Source: Pontibacter harenae (GTDB lineage Bacteria; Bacteroidota; Bacteroidia; Cytophagales; Hymenobacteraceae). From it: a stretch of DNA of 49,924 nt. Under the pieces are notes generated by a model. That model worked only from the letters and a program-made list of their open reading frames with translations, was not told the DNA's origin and did not search any database. The position numbers were made by a program, and so were the translations under genes. The stretch lies in NCBI RefSeq assembly GCF_020907245.1, contig NZ_JAJJWH010000032.1:1-49924 (forward strand). Direction: 5' to 3'. Shown piece after piece: positions 34,244-44,250 of the stretch; the first letter of the stretch is position 1; every line of letters starts with the position of its first letter.

Positions 34244-37200
34244 ATGTCACAATACCAAGCAGGTTATCTTCTTGAGGCAGTAAGAGACAACTTACATTCA
34301 TATGCTCGTCACAATAACAAAGCTGCAGCACTTAATGGGCTACTGCGTCAACTGAGCACATTTGATACCGAATCAAGGCTTAATTTAGAATTACCTCACA
34401 GAATCAATCCTATTCTAGCGGTTGCCACTAATATTCTTACCAGGGGGCTACCAACGCTTGCTAGTGTGAATGTAGAGCAGCACTTCGCCGATACGCTACG
34501 TCTCACTAACAGACAGGATATACCAGAACGAGGCAAAGTAAGTTTTCCGCTTTCGGGCCAGTATGACAGCAAAAGTTTAAATCCCTTTTTTAAATCTTTT
34601 CATGCTATAGATAGCAGGGCTAAAAATCGTAGTCAGTACCTAAACCTAAGTAATACTGATAGTAACTTTGAGCGTAACTTCTTGCTCACCTATATACCTG
34701 AGCAACATAGTTACTTGGCGCAGCTTATAGAGCAGCAACGAAGTCGCGCTTCGTTTACGCGTGACAATAACCAGGGACGGGTTGACCTTAGTTTGGAGGT
34801 ACCCTACGATATAGTTGCCGAACGCCTAAACAGGTATAGGCAATTAGTGCAAGTAAAACACCATACTACCTATGTAGTGGAAGTAGATGGCAGGCGTTAC
34901 CACAAAGACTATATTGATGACCTGAAGGATTTTGAAATTGCCCAGTTATCCCGTGATATCAGCCACATAAAAGAAGATACAGCTTACCAAAATGTTAATG
35001 ACTTCATAGCGAAGCTTACTGCAGACAACTTTATAAAACTAACTGCAGAAAATTATCGTGACGAGACATATCTGAATAATCCCATTACTGCCGCCGCACT
35101 GGCACCATTTGGAGTAGCACGCCTGCAGCGAATGCTGCTGCAGTACCTGATGGTAAACTACGAAGAGTTAAAACACCAACAGGTTATAAAGCTTGCCGTA
35201 CTAGAACGTGATCTTCCATGTGCCCACGCCGCCCTCACCGATCTGCAAGAGTTGTTACAGACGCTTGCTGAGTTGGCCTTTACAAATTTTTATTTACCCG
35301 AGGTTGAATTAAAGGTATACTCCACACCCGAGTTTATTAACCACCCACTGCATGGCTCTAATAAACCTGAGCCACTAGAAAAGTTTATCTCCGCCCAGTT
35401 TGATTTGGTGCTAGATATATCCTTGTTGTGGCGCGAAGGTATTTTCAAAGATGATAAGCAGGTTCCTGAGAACTGCGTTCGTATCAGGAGTGCACATTAT
35501 ACAAATTACCAAACAAGTACTGGTGTCATATCTGCACCTGCCATAAAATATCGTCCTGTAGTCGACCATTTACAAAACGAACTATATGAGCCCAGAGAAG
35601 AAGTAGCTACCTTATTTAGAAAACTATTACAAGATATCTTCCGGAAGACAGATTTCAGACAGGGGCAGCTGCCTATACTGAACCGTGCCTTGCAACTGAG
35701 GTCAGTAATTGGGCTACTACCTACTGGCGGTGGTAAGTCACTTACATATCAACTGGCTGCTATGCTGCAGCCAGGTACCACTATTGTAATTGACCCTATC
35801 CGTTCACTAATGGTGGACCAGTACAATGGACTGAAAGAAATTGGCATAGATAAATGTGAGTTTATTAACTCTACCCTAACAACTGCTGAACGAAATTACA
35901 ACCAACATAATTTGCTTTCAAACGGACAGCTGCAGTTCCTATTTGTCTCACCCGAGCGTTTCGTAATTGATGACTTCCGCAAAGCACTTGATAATGCCAT
36001 TAGAAGAGGGCATTTCTTTTCTTACGCTGTTATTGACGAGGTTCACTGCGTATCAGAGTGGGGTCACGACTTCAGGGTGCCTTATCTTAATTTAGGAGAC
36101 AATGCGCAGGAATTCTGTATTACCTATAATGGAGAACCAATACCCTTGTTCGGCTTAACTGCTACTGCCTCGTTTGACGTACTTGCGGATATAGAACGGG
36201 AACTTAATATAAAAGAAAACGATGGCAATGCTGTTGTGCGGTTCGAGAATAGCGTACGTGACGAAATCAATTATATCATTAAAGAAGTACCAGCCAGTTT
36301 TGACGGGCTTGAAAATTTAACTGAAAAGTCTTTGCGTGAAAGTATAGGTGGTGTAAAACAAGCCACAGTCTTTCAGTTCATAAATAACAAGCGTAAACTT
36401 TTTAAAACTTTCCATAACCAATCTGCCTTAGAAGACATTATCGCCCAGTCCTACACGAATTTTATGCCCTTATCTATGCGGCAAAAATTATTCGAGGAGC
36501 ATGCAGGGAATGAAGAAAAAGCTATTGAAAGTTATAAACAGCAAGCTTATAACAGGCTCAGTATTAACAATGATCCATTTAGTTATTTAGATGAATCTGA
36601 TAGCAGGAAATTCAATTACGGTATTATAGTCTTTACTCCACACCGCCAAGGTTGGCTCGGTATCCGTAACGGTATGAAATCTCACGGTGTATTTGATAAG
36701 CCGCATTATATAGATATAAGGGAGACAGCAGCTACGAACGGCGAAAGTGAGACCATACATTGTTTCGAGGATGAGGTGCTTGGCTACTTTATGGGCAGCG
36801 GGGATGACGAGGGAGCCGATATAGTTGACAAGGAATCGTTCAAACATCTAGACTTATTTAAAGATAACCAAGAATCGGTGATGGTGGCCACTAAAGCATT
36901 TGGCATGGGAATAGACAAGCCAAACGTACGCATGACTATCCATCTCAATATTCCACAATCAATAGAGTCTTATGTACAGGAGGCCGGTCGAGCCGGTCGG
37001 GATGGCAAGCTATCTACTTCAATTATTCTCTATAATGACGACAGCCCTATACTTAGCACCCACCCAAAAGGTTTCCATCTGGACAAGGATGTATTGATGT
37101 ACTTTCACAAGAACTCCTTTAAGGGTCAGATGAAAGAACGTGTTATGATTTATGAACTGCGAAGTAAGATTGTGTATCCCAATAACACCAACTTACAAAT

Positions 37201-38791
37201 GCTTACCGACCAGCTAAATGACCTGTTCGAAAACGATACAATGCAGTTTGTTATCAAACTTGGCGGAAATAATCATAGCAACAGAGTATTCATCAATACA
37301 GTAGAGGGTACTGGTATTGGTTACATTTATTTAGATAATTTCAATACTGGCATCTATCCTGACCTAGGAGATAGCGCTTTATGCTACGAGATAGTTGAGT
37401 GGTTAAAAAGCAAGATCCCATTTGCAGAGATTGCAGGAGTTGCAAATCTACAAGGTTGGTTCAAGCGCCTGATTGTTAATACTAAGTTTGAGATTGGCTT
37501 AGAGAAGATGCTAAATGATATGGCCTTTGGCGCTTCAAAGAAATTGCCAGTACCATTCACTAACCGTTATTACTCAAAAAAATCGAGAACTGAGAGAGAC
37601 TTCATTTTAAATAGCGAGCACCTCCAAAAGGTGTTACAAACAAAAGTTGTCCAACAGTTGCTAGCTGAAAAGAAACTAACTGAACCATCATTTAAAGGAT
37701 TATTAAGGGAGGCAGTTTATAATGGGCTGGATTATCCTGATTTTATTCAGAATCTAGTGAAAGATGAGGTAATGGTAGAGCAACTAAAGGATTTGAATTC
37801 GCCCTTGTCTCTGGAGCTGCAAAGAGCTTATTTCGCACCTCGTAGTCAAGAAGACACAGCTAAAGCAGTGTACCGCCTACTCTCTATTGGCATCATTGAT
37901 TCTTATACTATAGACTATCAAAATAAGCTGTATAACATTTCCTTCACTAAGAAACAGGATGATGATTACTATGGCTCTTTAGAGCAACTAATAACCCGCT
38001 ATTCATCAAAGAACGCAGCACGTATGGCAATTGCCAATCTAAAACAGGATGCTGCTGATGATATAGCATCTGGTAAGGCTACGGTTATTAGTAAATGTCT
38101 GGAATATCTTACAAAGTTTATCTATAGTAAAATAAAGGAAAAGCGCTTACAGGCTATTGATGATATGATCAAGCTTTGCCGCACTGCTATTGAAATTCAC
38201 AATCCTTTACAACAAAACCAGTACGTAAAAGATGAGATTTACTATTACTTTAATGCGAAGTATAGCAGAGTAGCATTTCAAGAAAAGTGGAATGAGATAA
38301 CTGAAGACGGACTATTAACAGAGCAGCTAGTTCCAGCCAGCTTACACGATGATATCATGAATGAAGTGGATTCAGCTCTTACCATACATAAATACATCGG
38401 TTTAACAGAGGATGAAAGAACAGGTGAATTTATTAATAATGTAAAACACCTTCGAGGCTCTACTATGCGATTACTCCGTTCTAATCCTGATAATTCGGAA
38501 TGTCGCATTTTAAAAGCTTACACGCTCTTCATATTAGCCGACTATATTGAGAGCTTACTTAAAGAAGCAAAGGAAGAATTAGTAAGAGGACTGTTGAATT
38601 GGGCAGATAAAAATAACACATCTTTTAATGTTAGCGAATTTATCTTATACCTAAGAGATAAGGTAGAAACACATGTTGCCAATTACGCAGTAGAAAAGGC
38701 CTTTGACGATATTGAAGACATATTCTTTGCCTCTTACTATGCTGAATGGACGAGTAAATTCAATGAACAATTTCAATTACAATATAAATAA
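34244..38791 (+). CDS. large PD-(D/E)xK nuclease-RecQ-like helicase
   Basis: A 1515-residue protein. The N-terminal third ends in a nuclease-like site: RVDLSLEVPY with D181 and TYVVEVDGRRYHKDYIDDLK with E213 and D215, the D...ExD(G)xxH pattern of Vsr/DUF559-type PD-(D/E)xK enzymes. Residues about 465-960 are a RecQ-class SF2 helicase: GLLPTGGGKSLTY (Lys498), VIDPIRSLMVDQ, DEVH at 598-601 in DEVHCVSEWGHDFR, FGLTATAS, and motif VI QEAGRAGRDGK (912-922). The last 550 residues are unassigned and helical. A 198-residue coiled-coil gene follows after 2 bp. This is not housekeeping RecQ: it is far longer and lacks a recognisable RQC-HRDC end. A defence role is inferred from context. Confidence 0.85.
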   Translation: MSQYQAGYLLEAVRDNLHSYARHNNKAAALNGLLRQLSTFDTESRLNLELPHRINPILAVATNILTRGLPTLASVNVEQHFADTLRLTNRQDIPERGKVSFPLSGQYDSKSLNPFFKSFHAIDSRAKNRSQYLNLSNTDSNFERNFLLTYIPEQHSYLAQLIEQQRSRASFTRDNNQGRVDLSLEVPYDIVAERLNRYRQLVQVKHHTTYVVEVDGRRYHKDYIDDLKDFEIAQLSRDISHIKEDTAYQNVNDFIAKLTADNFIKLTAENYRDETYLNNPITAAALAPFGVARLQRMLLQYLMVNYEELKHQQVIKLAVLERDLPCAHAALTDLQELLQTLAELAFTNFYLPEVELKVYSTPEFINHPLHGSNKPEPLEKFISAQFDLVLDISLLWREGIFKDDKQVPENCVRIRSAHYTNYQTSTGVISAPAIKYRPVVDHLQNELYEPREEVATLFRKLLQDIFRKTDFRQGQLPILNRALQLRSVIGLLPTGGGKSLTYQLAAMLQPGTTIVIDPIRSLMVDQYNGLKEIGIDKCEFINSTLTTAERNYNQHNLLSNGQLQFLFVSPERFVIDDFRKALDNAIRRGHFFSYAVIDEVHCVSEWGHDFRVPYLNLGDNAQEFCITYNGEPIPLFGLTATASFDVLADIERELNIKENDGNAVVRFENSVRDEINYIIKEVPASFDGLENLTEKSLRESIGGVKQATVFQFINNKRKLFKTFHNQSALEDIIAQSYTNFMPLSMRQKLFEEHAGNEEKAIESYKQQAYNRLSINNDPFSYLDESDSRKFNYGIIVFTPHRQGWLGIRNGMKSHGVFDKPHYIDIRETAATNGESETIHCFEDEVLGYFMGSGDDEGADIVDKESFKHLDLFKDNQESVMVATKAFGMGIDKPNVRMTIHLNIPQSIESYVQEAGRAGRDGKLSTSIILYNDDSPILSTHPKGFHLDKDVLMYFHKNSFKGQMKERVMIYELRSKIVYPNNTNLQMLTDQLNDLFENDTMQFVIKLGGNNHSNRVFINTVEGTGIGYIYLDNFNTGIYPDLGDSALCYEIVEWLKSKIPFAEIAGVANLQGWFKRLIVNTKFEIGLEKMLNDMAFGASKKLPVPFTNRYYSKKSRTERDFILNSEHLQKVLQTKVVQQLLAEKKLTEPSFKGLLREAVYNGLDYPDFIQNLVKDEVMVEQLKDLNSPLSLELQRAYFAPRSQEDTAKAVYRLLSIGIIDSYTIDYQNKLYNISFTKKQDDDYYGSLEQLITRYSSKNAARMAIANLKQDAADDIASGKATVISKCLEYLTKFIYSKIKEKRLQAIDDMIKLCRTAIEIHNPLQQNQYVKDEIYYYFNAKYSRVAFQEKWNEITEDGLLTEQLVPASLHDDIMNEVDSALTIHKYIGLTEDERTGEFINNVKHLRGSTMRLLRSNPDNSECRILKAYTLFILADYIESLLKEAKEELVRGLLNWADKNNTSFNVSEFILYLRDKVETHVANYAVEKAFDDIEDIFFASYYAEWTSKFNEQFQLQYK

Positions 38792-38793
38792 TA

Positions 38794-39390
38794 ATGGCAT
38801 CACAGGAAGTATTGTCTGCACTAGATAAGCTACATAAGGAACTGGATAAGCTGGAACCAGCAATAAAGCATGTAGAAACTGCCCAGCAGATTACACAGTC
38901 AGTTAAGGGGATCCCACAAAAGCACCTTGACTTACTGAAAGAAATTAAAGAAGAGGACACAAAATACAAGAATCAGCTCAGAGAGCTCTTCACACTTGAA
39001 CTTGCTAAAATCACAAAAGAGCACCAAGTTCTTAACAATATAACCGCTGATATTCAAACCCATGTTAAGACTGAGCAAAAAGCGCTGGGTGACTTAAAAG
39101 AATCAGTACTAGCTTATCACGATAAAGTAGAGGAGATCAATTTCCCTGAAAGATTTATTAAGTTAGAGTCTAACCTTAATGAGCTTGCTAAGGTCGTTAA
39201 AATCTTACAGAATAATCTTGATAAGATGGATCAAAACAATGCTAATAGAAGTAAGGATATTAGTTTAAAATTACAGGAAGCAAGTGTGGCTTTTGAAACA
39301 GCTAATAAGAAACAACAGCTTCTGAACTATGTTACATGGGTATTAATAATTGTTACTTCATTAGTTGCAACTTATACATCAATAGGTTAA
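38794..39390 (+). CDS. tail-anchored coiled-coil protein
   Basis: A 198-residue protein. Residues 1-170 are almost entirely charged heptad-like helix (LDKLHKELDKLEPAIKHVE, LESNLNELAKVVKILQNNLD), followed by one C-terminal membrane helix (LLNYVTWVLIIVTSLVATY) and only four more residues. The soluble part should face the cytoplasm. It starts two bases after the helicase stop and has no counterpart elsewhere in the window, so the two genes form a tight operon. A membrane-anchored partner or effector is a natural reading, but no sequence motif proves this. Confidence 0.78.
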   Translation: MASQEVLSALDKLHKELDKLEPAIKHVETAQQITQSVKGIPQKHLDLLKEIKEEDTKYKNQLRELFTLELAKITKEHQVLNNITADIQTHVKTEQKALGDLKESVLAYHDKVEEINFPERFIKLESNLNELAKVVKILQNNLDKMDQNNANRSKDISLKLQEASVAFETANKKQQLLNYVTWVLIIVTSLVATYTSIG

Positions 39391-39547
39391 TCTTCTGTTG
39401 AGACGACCTTTAAAATGATAAAATAGTATATTCATGATATAGTCAGGTTCAAATGATAAAATGCGTCACATTCAATTTACTTAAACTGTCTCGATTTTAG
39501 GGTCACTTACACCCTTTCATTTAGCAAACTAAACAAGTTTTAATATC

Positions 39548-42500
39548 TCAAGCAGAATCATTCAATAAATTTAAATAACCGTCAAGCATAATCATACTAT
39601 CGGCTATAAAGGGCTCTGCGTGTTTTTTTTGTAAATCAGTAATTGAATTTTCAACAAAAGAAGCTGTTTCTATAACTCGATGTCTTAAGTAAACAAGCAT
39701 GAATTCATAAAAATTCTCTAAGTTGAGTTTACCAAATGGTAAATCACCTGAATAATCAGGCCTCTTCTGAAAATAGAACAGGCTTTTAGTAAAATCAAAC
39801 TCTTGAATATTTCCTTCTATGCTTGCTTTCTCCTTTTTTTCTACCTCTTCCAAAAAACCATATAATATTTTGTCGGCCTTCTTTGCTACATTAAATGAAT
39901 ATATTCTTTGAAGACTCATTTGTAAATCTTCAGTACGAAAAATTTTGTCAACGTAATCTACAATAAAAGGCACCATACCTTTTGAAGCTATATTATTATT
40001 GAGTCTTGAGGTAATATAAAGGGATGGTCCAATGTGATCGAGTTGATGTTTATTAACAATATTTTCATTAATATACTCTGATAGCTTACTAACAGCATTA
40101 TTCTTTACCCCTTTCAACCTCATGTCAACCAGAAACATGACAAGATCAATAATGGATGATGAACTCAAAGAATCAAGGAGTAGCTCCAACTCTTTTTCTC
40201 TACCTCGTGTTGTTAGCTGCTCAGTAATTTGTTGCATCCATGTCTGCTTGAAGCGATCTTCAAAAAATCTAGGTGTTGGAGCGAAGGAATATTCATTGAA
40301 AAAAGTATTCGCCCAAAACATCCCAAGAGCGTTTACGGCAACGCCGCCACATATCACCTTTGATTGGGTAAAGTAAATCTTTATGCCATTAAGTAAAGGA
40401 AGGTTATGAAATTCAAGTTCAAAGAGGGTAGATTGTAAAGGCTCTCCTATCATTGTTGGTCGTCCTGTTAATCCATACGTGACACCGTCTGTCTTGTACT
40501 CACGAATAAAGCTGTCTTTTTTAGTAATCTTTCCAAGATCAAAGGCTTTAATCAATTCAATGAGATTAAAGTTTGTTTTGTCTTGTACATAGACTTGGTC
40601 AATTGAATAAAAGTTTTCTGAACTGCGAATGTAGTATACATCTTGTGTAGTTACACCTAAGTTGATACCTTGGAACACTTGATTGCTTTGTCTACTAAAA
40701 CCCTTCTGGCCTGATTCACGAATTATATTAAGATTAGACAATTCTGCAAATACTACATTTGTATTGGTTTTTATTAAGGTATAACCATTAAATGGCATTT
40801 GGTAAGAGCTATATGCAAAAGCTCCTTCATTAAGATTAGAACCTGACGTTCTAAGACTAAAGTGTTCCGCGACCTTCAGTATTTCCTGATAATTGCTACT
40901 TTGTCCTTCAAAATTCAATAAAGGTGATTTGGAAAAGTTATTAACAACAAAAGAATGAAGAGAAGCACCACTATGTCTGTAAAACAGTCCCTGTGCTTCT
41001 TTTAAATATACCTCCAACAACCTATTAACAGCTTTTTTACTTACTATTTTGTTTAGTTTCTCCAAAGTACTTTCAGCAATTGTATATAATTTTCTGGCTT
41101 CTTCTATTCTTAATGCTGTTGATTTGATAGAAGCTTGCGGGAAAATAAGTTGTGCTGTGATAAAATTACCAACACCTTTTTGGAAAGCTTTAGGATTAGG
41201 CACTGATTCTATCAAAGAAGTATCGCTTTCTACATATTGTTTATGTATAAATGTTAAAATGCCAATACTATCATAAAGATATACCTTATTCATAGTAGAA
41301 AATTCTGTGGCAGAAGAATCTATAGGATTTTGAGAAGGAGTAAATATAGTTAACTTTAGGCTAAGTGGTGTTGTTAACTCCTCAGGCTTCATATCCCCTA
41401 TACCATTATAACTAATGGATTTAGTTGTTATGAACGCATAGTTATAGATAGAAGTAAACGCAGAATCAATCTTTATTTTCTGGTGCTTAATTTCCTTTTT
41501 CTTCAAAGCCCTTTTTTTCTTTCGATATATTACTTTTGCTAAGCTATCTATGGTATCCATAGGTATTATTATTCCTTTAGCCTCTGCATCTCCTTTATCT
41601 CTTTCTGCTTCTTTACTATAATTATAATGTTGTATGTTGACTATTTCATTCAATTTGAATTTGATAAATTCAATATCCTTTTTCTGATTCTGCAGCATGC
41701 GCATGATATCATTAAGGTGCACTAGCATAATGAACTGGTTTTCCTCAATACGATAGAGCGAATTGCGGATTTCCTGTAATTGTTCAAAAACCATCTCAAA
41801 TGCTTTCATGACGGCTCCTTCAAACGAACCCTTGCCATTGGAATAATTAAGTAGGCTAGTTACTACACTTACTCCTATAGCTGACCAACCAATTGGTCCC
41901 AAAGCGACTGAGCCCAATGCTGTAAGTGACAAATATTGCATACTGCAATTAAGCAGAGAACTCAAAATCTCTTTTTCGTTTGGTCCAGCAAATTTCGTGA
42001 TGAGAACATTTCCTAATGCTTGAAAATTTTGTGCAAGCGCTAGTCCTTCTTTGATCTGTTGTTCAGTTAATGGCTTATTTGCTTCGGAGGCCTTTGAGCT
42101 TTTTTCAAGGAGCTTTTTGTTAAGCAGCTTTGTATCTTCCATCAATTGCTTTAGTATATCATCATCCGGTGATGTCATAGGATCCCTGCCACCAGAGGCG
42201 ATAAATTCAATAATCGAATCACCAAGCTCTTTGCTCAATTGTGGATAAAAAGAATTGTTCTTAATTTTAGTCTCAATATTTGAAGTGTCAGCTACATTTT
42301 CCTTCACCTTTGATGGTACAGGAAAGTATTTTTCTTGCAAAAACACTTTATTATTGAAGTCAAGTTGAGTAGCTTGTTGTAACCTGGTTCTTGAACTAGA
42401 ACTACCATATTCTGCAGCTAGCCAAGCAATACCGCTTGATGTACCGGAGGAAATTATACCAAGTGTTCCCAATGCTAAGGAAGCAGCAGGACTGAAAGGA

Positions 42501-42907
42501 AGGGCAACGATAGCCGCTCCTTCAAAAAAAGTGCCGGCTACTGCCCCTCTTGAAGCAGTCATATTAATTGTTTCGAGCCTTTTATTATAACCCTCTTGAA
42601 CCTGTCCATAGCGTGCCTCCCAAAGATTATTGATATTATCAAGTGTTAGTTTGCTACCAGAACTATAAGGAACAAAATCAGATGAAAAAGTACCTTTGTT
42701 CAGGTTTAAGTAAAAGTCTTTCAGTTCTTGATTACTGAGTTGAGCTATCACAGAACTATTATGAGTGTAAACTAGTGACTCTTTTAAAGATGGTTCATCA
42801 AGTAAAAGCGGTAACGGAATAGCACTTGTTGAGAAATTAAGTCTAGGAGCAAGTATTATAGAAGTTCCTGATAATAATAAATTTTTAGTAAAGCATCTAC
42901 GGTCCAT
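39548..42907 (-). CDS. large protein of unknown function with Tat-like signal
   Basis: A 1119-residue protein. The N-terminus DRRCFTKNLLLSGTSIIL fits a twin-arginine (RRxFxK) export signal. Two long Gly/Ala/Ser-rich hydrophobic stretches follow (about 115-165 and 325-355), then a coiled coil (about 370-430, VFEQLQEIRNSLYRIEENQF). The remaining 650 residues are mixed alpha/beta without a motif I recognise. The combination of hydrophobic hairpin-like segments with a coiled coil recalls pore-forming proteins, but this is speculative. It is AT-rich and converges on the helicase operon. Its first 120 bp upstream contain no obvious promoter match. Confidence 0.7.
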   Translation of the reverse strand: MDRRCFTKNLLLSGTSIILAPRLNFSTSAIPLPLLLDEPSLKESLVYTHNSSVIAQLSNQELKDFYLNLNKGTFSSDFVPYSSGSKLTLDNINNLWEARYGQVQEGYNKRLETINMTASRGAVAGTFFEGAAIVALPFSPAASLALGTLGIISSGTSSGIAWLAAEYGSSSSRTRLQQATQLDFNNKVFLQEKYFPVPSKVKENVADTSNIETKIKNNSFYPQLSKELGDSIIEFIASGGRDPMTSPDDDILKQLMEDTKLLNKKLLEKSSKASEANKPLTEQQIKEGLALAQNFQALGNVLITKFAGPNEKEILSSLLNCSMQYLSLTALGSVALGPIGWSAIGVSVVTSLLNYSNGKGSFEGAVMKAFEMVFEQLQEIRNSLYRIEENQFIMLVHLNDIMRMLQNQKKDIEFIKFKLNEIVNIQHYNYSKEAERDKGDAEAKGIIIPMDTIDSLAKVIYRKKKRALKKKEIKHQKIKIDSAFTSIYNYAFITTKSISYNGIGDMKPEELTTPLSLKLTIFTPSQNPIDSSATEFSTMNKVYLYDSIGILTFIHKQYVESDTSLIESVPNPKAFQKGVGNFITAQLIFPQASIKSTALRIEEARKLYTIAESTLEKLNKIVSKKAVNRLLEVYLKEAQGLFYRHSGASLHSFVVNNFSKSPLLNFEGQSSNYQEILKVAEHFSLRTSGSNLNEGAFAYSSYQMPFNGYTLIKTNTNVVFAELSNLNIIRESGQKGFSRQSNQVFQGINLGVTTQDVYYIRSSENFYSIDQVYVQDKTNFNLIELIKAFDLGKITKKDSFIREYKTDGVTYGLTGRPTMIGEPLQSTLFELEFHNLPLLNGIKIYFTQSKVICGGVAVNALGMFWANTFFNEYSFAPTPRFFEDRFKQTWMQQITEQLTTRGREKELELLLDSLSSSSIIDLVMFLVDMRLKGVKNNAVSKLSEYINENIVNKHQLDHIGPSLYITSRLNNNIASKGMVPFIVDYVDKIFRTEDLQMSLQRIYSFNVAKKADKILYGFLEEVEKKEKASIEGNIQEFDFTKSLFYFQKRPDYSGDLPFGKLNLENFYEFMLVYLRHRVIETASFVENSITDLQKKHAEPFIADSMIMLDGYLNLLNDSA

Positions 42908-43081
42908 AAGTACGCTAAGTAAAAGAAGGACTTAACTTAATGAAAAAGCATATAAATACAAAAAGTTACAATGTAATTATTTTGTTATTTTACGTATTTT
43001 ATAAATTATCAACCACAATAGAGTTCAGAGCTACTTCTTCACAACAGTCATTAAGCTAAGAGAGTATTATGGATTAGGGTA

Positions 43082-43202
43082 GAGGCTGTTAATACTTTTT
43101 GTAACTGATAAATACCGGTACATGCAGCGGGCCTGCTATCTACAGGAAGCCGTATTTTGTTTGTAGGAAGAGAGCACAATTTAAATGAAAGTTAACAGCC
43201 TC
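43082..43202. mobile_element. MITE with IS5-type ends
   Basis: A 121-bp non-coding unit bounded by inverted repeats GAGGCTGTTAAtACTTT and its imperfect complement, flanked by TA on both sides. The first nine bases, GAGGCTGTT, equal those of the IS5-type element at 14407-15280, so that transposase may mobilise it. Confidence 0.7.
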
Positions 43203-43227
43203 TAATTAAAGAATATTTGTCTATCGC

Positions 43228-43367
43228 ATACAATGTATGATGGCATTAGATGAGATGTATTTTGTTCTTAAATAAATACAAGACTCACGTTTAAGGTGAT
43301 TTAGAGGCTCCTTTTTATTTGCTTTTCCGTCCATTGTTAGCAAGTGAGCCCTCATCATACATTGTAT
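43228..43367. mobile_element. second MITE-like inverted-repeat unit
   Basis: About 140 bp bounded by a perfect 15-bp inverted repeat, ATACAATGTATGATG (43228-43242) and its complement (43353-43367). The core AATGTATGATG also occurs in the right end of the dead IS1-type element (33310-34083). No coding capacity. Confidence 0.6.
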
Positions 43368-43429
43368 ACTACCACTAATTTTTTTTCTTCCTATGCTTTC
43401 ACATAATCACCAATAGCAGCCAAATCCCT

Positions 43430-43465
43430 GTGGATAAGGTTCGATAATTCAATCCTTCGGTCTAC
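43430..43465 (+). repeat. 36-bp interspersed repeat, copy 2
   Basis: Begins GTGGATAAGGTTCG and ends AATCCTTCGGTCTAC. It differs from copy 3 at one base (A for C in the CACTCC part). A terminator hairpin follows after six bases. Same orientation as the other copies. Confidence 0.88.
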
Positions 43466-43471
43466 TACTAT

Positions 43472-43508
43472 AAAAAAGCCGTTCCACATCAAATGGAGCG
43501 GCTTTTTT
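43472..43508 (+). terminator. hairpin directly after repeat copy 2
   Basis: AAAAAAGCCG with TCCA, loop CATCAAA, TGGA with CGGCTTTTTT (one mismatch). No plus-strand gene precedes it closely, so what it terminates is unclear. Confidence 0.8.
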
Positions 43509-43740
43509 GGTTCGATAAAATACATGTTTTCCCCTTAGGTCAGCTTGCCTGGTAGCAAGATGTCGAACAAAGGCTGAGAGGCTGAGGGATAAGTACTACT
43601 TTCCTACAGCTCGACACCATAGACAGCAGTTGCATTAAAGAATAAACTTCTCCCCCTCCCACCTCTACAACTCCTGTATGTCAGCTTTGCAGGCAGAGAG
43701 AGGAAATAGCCTCTCCTTAGTCTCGAATACCTATTCCATG

Positions 43741-44070
43741 TAGATGTTAGGCCACCACCTGGCCAAGTACATAAAGGCAGAGGGCCTTAACTGGAACTTA
43801 AGAAGGCAATCAATAACAGGACATAGGATCATCAACTCATCCACCACTCATATAAGGGGCTGCAGCACTGGAATGTGGTGGCCAAGCGTATTAACTGCAT
43901 CCTATAGGATGAGCTCTTTATCGGTGACGGCTTTAGCTGATATGAGCAGGCGGAAAAGGTGATAAGGGAATTTATTGCTATTTACAACAACCTCAAGCCG
44001 CACCAAAGCTGCCTCTTGCTGACACCAAAGCAAATGTACGGACAGCGAGAAAGAAATATAGTGACATGAA
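43741..44070 (+). pseudogene. IS3-family transposase relic (OrfB C-terminus)
   Basis: The last third of an IS3-type integrase-like transposase is readable on the plus strand: WNVVAKRINCIL, stop, DELFIGDGFS, stop, YEQAEKVIREFIAIYNNLKP, then HQSCLLLTPKQMYGQ and the natural end at 44070. Upstream sequence from about 43741 is related but shifted between frames. The N-terminal two thirds and both element ends are missing, so this is an old fragment. A terminator follows. Confidence 0.7.
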
Positions 44071-44073
44071 AAA

Positions 44074-44103
44074 AAGCCTCCAAAGTGAGCACTTTGGAGG
44101 CTT
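44074..44103 (+). terminator. intrinsic terminator-like hairpin
   Basis: Perfect 14-bp stem AAGCCTCCAAAGTG, loop AG, CACTTTGGAGGCTT, preceded by A-rich sequence. It lies four bases after the transposase relic. The A tract suggests it could also act on minus-strand transcripts from the T9SS gene. Confidence 0.75.
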
Positions 44104-44250
44104 CGGATAAAGTCGTAATCTTAAACCAATTCTGTCAACTTAACTAAGGACAGAATAATGATGCATAAACTTTATTTTTTGTTCAACTCTAACTAGTAAA
44201 AAGGCTCCAGCCAATTGTAATAACCCAACGACGCATTTATGGGCGTAACT

